A DNA stretch of 64,000 nt from CAWGCA01 sp963820955 (GTDB lineage Bacteria > Pseudomonadota > Gammaproteobacteria > Chromatiales > Chromatiaceae), in the NCBI GenBank assembly GCA_963820955.1, contig CAWGCA010000034.1, positions 35,829 to 99,828 of the forward strand. Direction: 5' to 3'. How positions within the stretch are numbered: the first letter of the stretch is position 1; each line of letters starts with the position of its first letter. Below, piece by piece: positions 61,191-64,000 of the stretch. Below the pieces are notes generated by a model that worked only from the letters and a program-made list of their open reading frames with translations, was not told where the DNA came from and made no database searches. Both the position numbers and the translations under genes were made by a program.

Positions 61191-63392
61191 CTATTGTTTC
61201 AAGTATCTCGCGGCCGCTATAACCGCCTGCCCCAGAGACAATCCACCGTCATTGGCCGGGATCCTCTCCGGGAGCAGCACTGTCAACCCTTGACACTTCA
61301 GCAGATTGCTTACTCCTTCCAGCAGCAACCGGTTTTGAAACACGCCACCGCTTAAGACAACCCGGGTCATGGCATGCCTGGCGACCAGCCGTTGGGCCGT
61401 CTCTGCTACCGCCGCTACTATAGCCTGATGAAAACGGGCGGCCATCACTGCAGCCTCTGTTCCGGACGCAATATCCTGCAGCAACGATTGCCACATAGGT
61501 GTCCACCGAATCATCCCAATACCCATCGTCTCTTCCCAGGCAAAGGGGTAAGCATTAGGCTGTTCATCCGCAAAGCTGACGGCGGCGACAGATTCCAACT
61601 CAATGGCAGCCTGTCCCTCAAAGCTGGCCATCTCCGTGCAAAAACCCAGCGCTGCGCCCACCGCATCGAACAGACGCCCGGCGGAAGACGCCAGGGGACT
61701 GTTTACTCCCCGTTCTTTCATCCGATCCAATGTGGCCAAGGGTTTGCGTTCGAGAAACTTAACAATGTCGAGCTGAGGAAAGCGGGAACGCACCTCCTCC
61801 CAACCCAAACTCGCAACCAGATGAGCATAGGTGTTGCGCCAAGGCTCCCGTATGGCCTGAACACCCCCCGGCATCGGGATCGGCTGAAAGGTCGCCAAAC
61901 GCCGGAAGCCAAGATAGTCCGCGAGCAGAAATTCACCACCCCATAGACTGCCATCCTGACCAAAGCCGAGGCCATCCAACGCGATGCCCAGTACCGCGTC
62001 CGTATCTAGCGGCTGACCATGTTCTGCCATACAGGCGGTGATGTGGGCATGATGGTGCTGTACCTCATTCAACATCATCCCCTCACTCTCTGCCAATTCC
62101 CGCCCCCTCTGTGTCGACAGGTAGTTCGGATGCAGATCGACTGCGATGGCACTGGGCTGGTGATCAAACAACTGTCGATACAGTGAGAGGTTCCTGTGGT
62201 AATCTCGAAAGGTAGCTGCGTCCTCCAGATCGCCGATATGCTGAGACAATATCGCCCTGCCGTCCTGCAGCAGACAGAAGGTGTTTTTCAATTCTGCCCC
62301 CATGGCAAGTATCCTGGGGGCCTGTTCGAACCCGGGTGGCAATCTGATCGGGGCCGGTGCATAACCCCGGGCCCGGCGCAGTACGCGGGGACGACCGGCG
62401 GCCACACGAACCACCGAATCATCCAGCCGATTGACGATACGCCGATTGTGCAGTAAAAAATACTCAGCGATAGGACCCAACCGCTGCCGGCTCTCTGAGT
62501 TACCGATACACTGTGGTTCATCGCTTCTATTGCCGGAGGTCAGCACCATCGGGCGTTCTGCTCGCTGCATCAACAGATGGTGCAGCGGTGTGTAGGGCAG
62601 CATAAAACCCAGGGTGTTCTGGTTGGGCGCGATAGCGGGTGCAAGTTGCTTTACCCCTCCCCTCTCCAGTATCACAACCGGTGCCGCCGGATCTTCAAGA
62701 AGTGCCTGCTCCGCAACACTGATAACCGCATATTCCCGGACCATCGCGATGTCGCGTGCCATCAGGGCAAAGGGCTTGAAGTAACGGTGTTTGCTTTGAC
62801 GTAGTCTCTCAACCACCTCTCGATTACCGGCGTCACAGGCCAGATGCACCCCGCCGATCCCCTTTACCGCCAGAATCGCACCCTCCATCAGTAACTGGCT
62901 CGCCCTCTCGATCGGGTCGATGGCATTGATCAGATCCAAAGGTTTTCCTTCAGCGTCTTCCAGTCGGACTGCTGGTCCACAGTCGGAACAGGCATTGGGC
63001 TGGGCATGAAAGCGGCGGTCCGAAGGATCAACGTACTCTTCAGTACAGGATCGACACATCGGAAAAACCGACATACTGGTGTTGGCACGATCATAGGGAA
63101 TGGCCCGTACGATGGAGAGTCTCGGGCCACAATGAGTGCAGTTGGTAAAAGGGTAACGGTAGCGTCGGTTGGCAGGATCGACCACTTCAGCCAGGCAATC
63201 CGGACAGGTTGCCGCATCGGGCGCAACATCCGTGCCGGCCCGGCCGTCCTGGCTTGCCCGAATCTCGAACGATGCCGGCGGCCTGCCTGGTCCGAGCCCG
63301 GTGCGATCAATACGCGCGATCCTAGCCAGCGGCGGCGCCTCGCTGCTCAGAGACTGGACGAAGCGATCCACGGCTCCCGATACCATCTCCAT
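61191..63392 (-). CDS. hypF: NiFe hydrogenase maturation carbamoyltransferase, N-terminally truncated
   Basis: 733 residues visible. Two zinc-finger-like pairs (CPDC...CTHCG; CRSC...CSDCG), a YrdC-type domain (LMEGAILAVKGIGGVHLACDA, PMVLTSGNRSDEP) and the Kae1-like carbamoyltransferase (HHHAHITACMAEHG, GIALDGLGFGQDGSLWGGEFLL) are intact. HypF makes the cyanide ligand of the NiFe centre with HypE. The acylphosphatase domain with VQGVGFRPF that should open the protein is missing: homologous sequence begins only at SGAVDRFVQSLSSEAPPLARI. The ATG used lies in foreign DNA at the junction near 63393. Confidence 0.9.
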   Translation of the reverse strand: MEMVSGAVDRFVQSLSSEAPPLARIARIDRTGLGPGRPPASFEIRASQDGRAGTDVAPDAATCPDCLAEVVDPANRRYRYPFTNCTHCGPRLSIVRAIPYDRANTSMSVFPMCRSCTEEYVDPSDRRFHAQPNACSDCGPAVRLEDAEGKPLDLINAIDPIERASQLLMEGAILAVKGIGGVHLACDAGNREVVERLRQSKHRYFKPFALMARDIAMVREYAVISVAEQALLEDPAAPVVILERGGVKQLAPAIAPNQNTLGFMLPYTPLHHLLMQRAERPMVLTSGNRSDEPQCIGNSESRQRLGPIAEYFLLHNRRIVNRLDDSVVRVAAGRPRVLRRARGYAPAPIRLPPGFEQAPRILAMGAELKNTFCLLQDGRAILSQHIGDLEDAATFRDYHRNLSLYRQLFDHQPSAIAVDLHPNYLSTQRGRELAESEGMMLNEVQHHHAHITACMAEHGQPLDTDAVLGIALDGLGFGQDGSLWGGEFLLADYLGFRRLATFQPIPMPGGVQAIREPWRNTYAHLVASLGWEEVRSRFPQLDIVKFLERKPLATLDRMKERGVNSPLASSAGRLFDAVGAALGFCTEMASFEGQAAIELESVAAVSFADEQPNAYPFAWEETMGIGMIRWTPMWQSLLQDIASGTEAAVMAARFHQAIVAAVAETAQRLVARHAMTRVVLSGGVFQNRLLLEGVSNLLKCQGLTVLLPERIPANDGGLSLGQAVIAAARYLKQ

Positions 63393-64000
63393 TCACATCA
63401 CCAACACCCGCGCTACTTTCACCTAGTTGGTCATCTTCTGCTTCACCAGTCCATGAAGCATTACTCTCAGACAAATTAACATCTTGACTCCATGAGCCAT
63501 TTCTTCCTAGTATCAAATATACTTCACCCATGTTATCAGATGCCAAATATCTTAATGTACTAGAAATAAGGAAATCATAAAATGTATCATTGTTCACATC
63601 CCCAATACCAGACACAACAATACCTGCACGTTCTGTCTCTGATTCTCCTATCCATGATGCATTTGCAAGGCTTAAACTTGTATTCATTGTCCAACCAGAG
63701 CCTGCCCAAAAATAAGATAAGCAGATCCTGCACTGGTGCCTGGATTGTCAGAGGAAGGCGCTCCAATTTCAATATCATCATAACCATCATTGTTCACATC
63801 ACCTGGTCCTGCAACACTATATCCTGAAGCATCACCGCTAACTATCCCATTGTAAGAAGCATTAGCTGCTGAAGCATACTCATTAAGAGTCCAACCACCA
63901 TCATCTCCAAAAAAGATGTAAACAGTTCCATTATTTGAGTCTTCAGGATCATAGTTAGGAGTTCCAATTGCCCAATCATTAAAACCATCGCCATTCACAT
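63393..64000 (-). pseudogene. FG-GAP repeat protein fragment, frameshifted and joined to hypF
   Basis: AT-rich coding sequence for FG-GAP/integrin-alpha-like repeats: GDVNNDGYDDIEIGAPSS, GSAYLIFG, then after a one-base shift near 63693 SGWTMNTSLSLANASWIG, GIGDVNNDTFYDFLISS and GVGDVNGDG. Such repeats form a calcium-binding beta-propeller in secreted proteins. The 5' end is outside the window. On the minus strand it runs directly into hypF, its frame ending in hypF codons. Composition differs sharply from the rest of the window. Confidence 0.75.

Overview
The window reads as chromosomal DNA of a GC-rich gammaproteobacterium. Support comes from a RecBCD-replacing AddAB-like pair of gammaproteobacterial type, TamA/TamB, DUF2956, MobA/MobB/MoeA, a long-form LeuA next to an Lrp/AsnC regulator, and type IV pilin-like genes. 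A species cannot be named from the sequence. The mix of hydrogenase maturation (HypF), a NAD-linked formate dehydrogenase, hemerythrin, rubredoxin and tungstate uptake suggests a metabolically flexible, partly microaerobic or anaerobic organism of the Chromatiales/sulfur-oxidiser kind (inference). No rRNA, tRNA, CRISPR array, prophage or complete insertion sequence was seen.

Layout. 1-5626 (-): AddB-like nuclease and AddA-like helicase (cut by the left edge). 5741-5957: a small terminal-inverted-repeat element, with a second copy at 45038-45211. 6070-6570 (+): thioesterase. 6696-11677 (-): two pilin-like genes, one carrying calcium-binding DxDxDG repeats and one a 1331-residue protein with DNRLRE and LamG modules. 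11895-13829 (+): YbdK-type carboxylate-amine ligase and a DUF1523 protein. 13903-22530 (-): an ABC-type glycerol uptake and oxidation operon, glpV-glpR-glpS-glpT-glpP-glpQ-glpU-glpD, divergent from glpK and a methyltransferase (23099-25422, +). 25439-27653: small proteins of unknown role. 27675-33392: a divergent pair made of an NtrC-type sigma-54 activator (-) and a tightly overlapped tupA-tupB-mobA-mobB-moeA operon (+) preceded by a very good sigma-54 promoter. 33582-39151 (+): tamA-tamB. 39275-44940: cysteine-dioxygenase-like protein, PAS histidine kinase, MscS-type channel, VTT-domain membrane protein and a small secreted protein. 45326-49283 (-): MASE1-PAS-GAF-GGDEF-EAL protein broken by one frameshift. 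49656-51056 (-): pabB, divergent from a formate dehydrogenase locus (51216-55681, +) riddled with single-base frameshifts. 55924-61125: hemerythrin, metallo-beta-lactamase-fold hydrolase, rubredoxin, leuA and a divergent Lrp/AsnC regulator. 61191-63392 (-): hypF lacking its first ~70 residues, fused end to end at about 63393 to AT-rich DNA coding FG-GAP repeats. This last junction looks like a rearrangement or an assembly chimera.

How the genes fit together. Glycerol enters through GlpV/PQ/ST, is phosphorylated by GlpK and oxidised by GlpD, under GlpR. The two ATPases GlpS and GlpT carry complementary defects in the ABC signature and the switch histidine, which predicts one canonical and one degenerate ATP site. 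The tup-mob-moeA operon couples oxyanion uptake to pterin cofactor maturation. The formate dehydrogenase encoded 20 kb away would use such a cofactor, and HypF would serve NiFe hydrogenase. The strongest new idea is sigma-54 control of tungstate/molybdenum-cofactor genes by an adjacent activator whose receiver domain has Asn in place of the phospho-accepting Asp.
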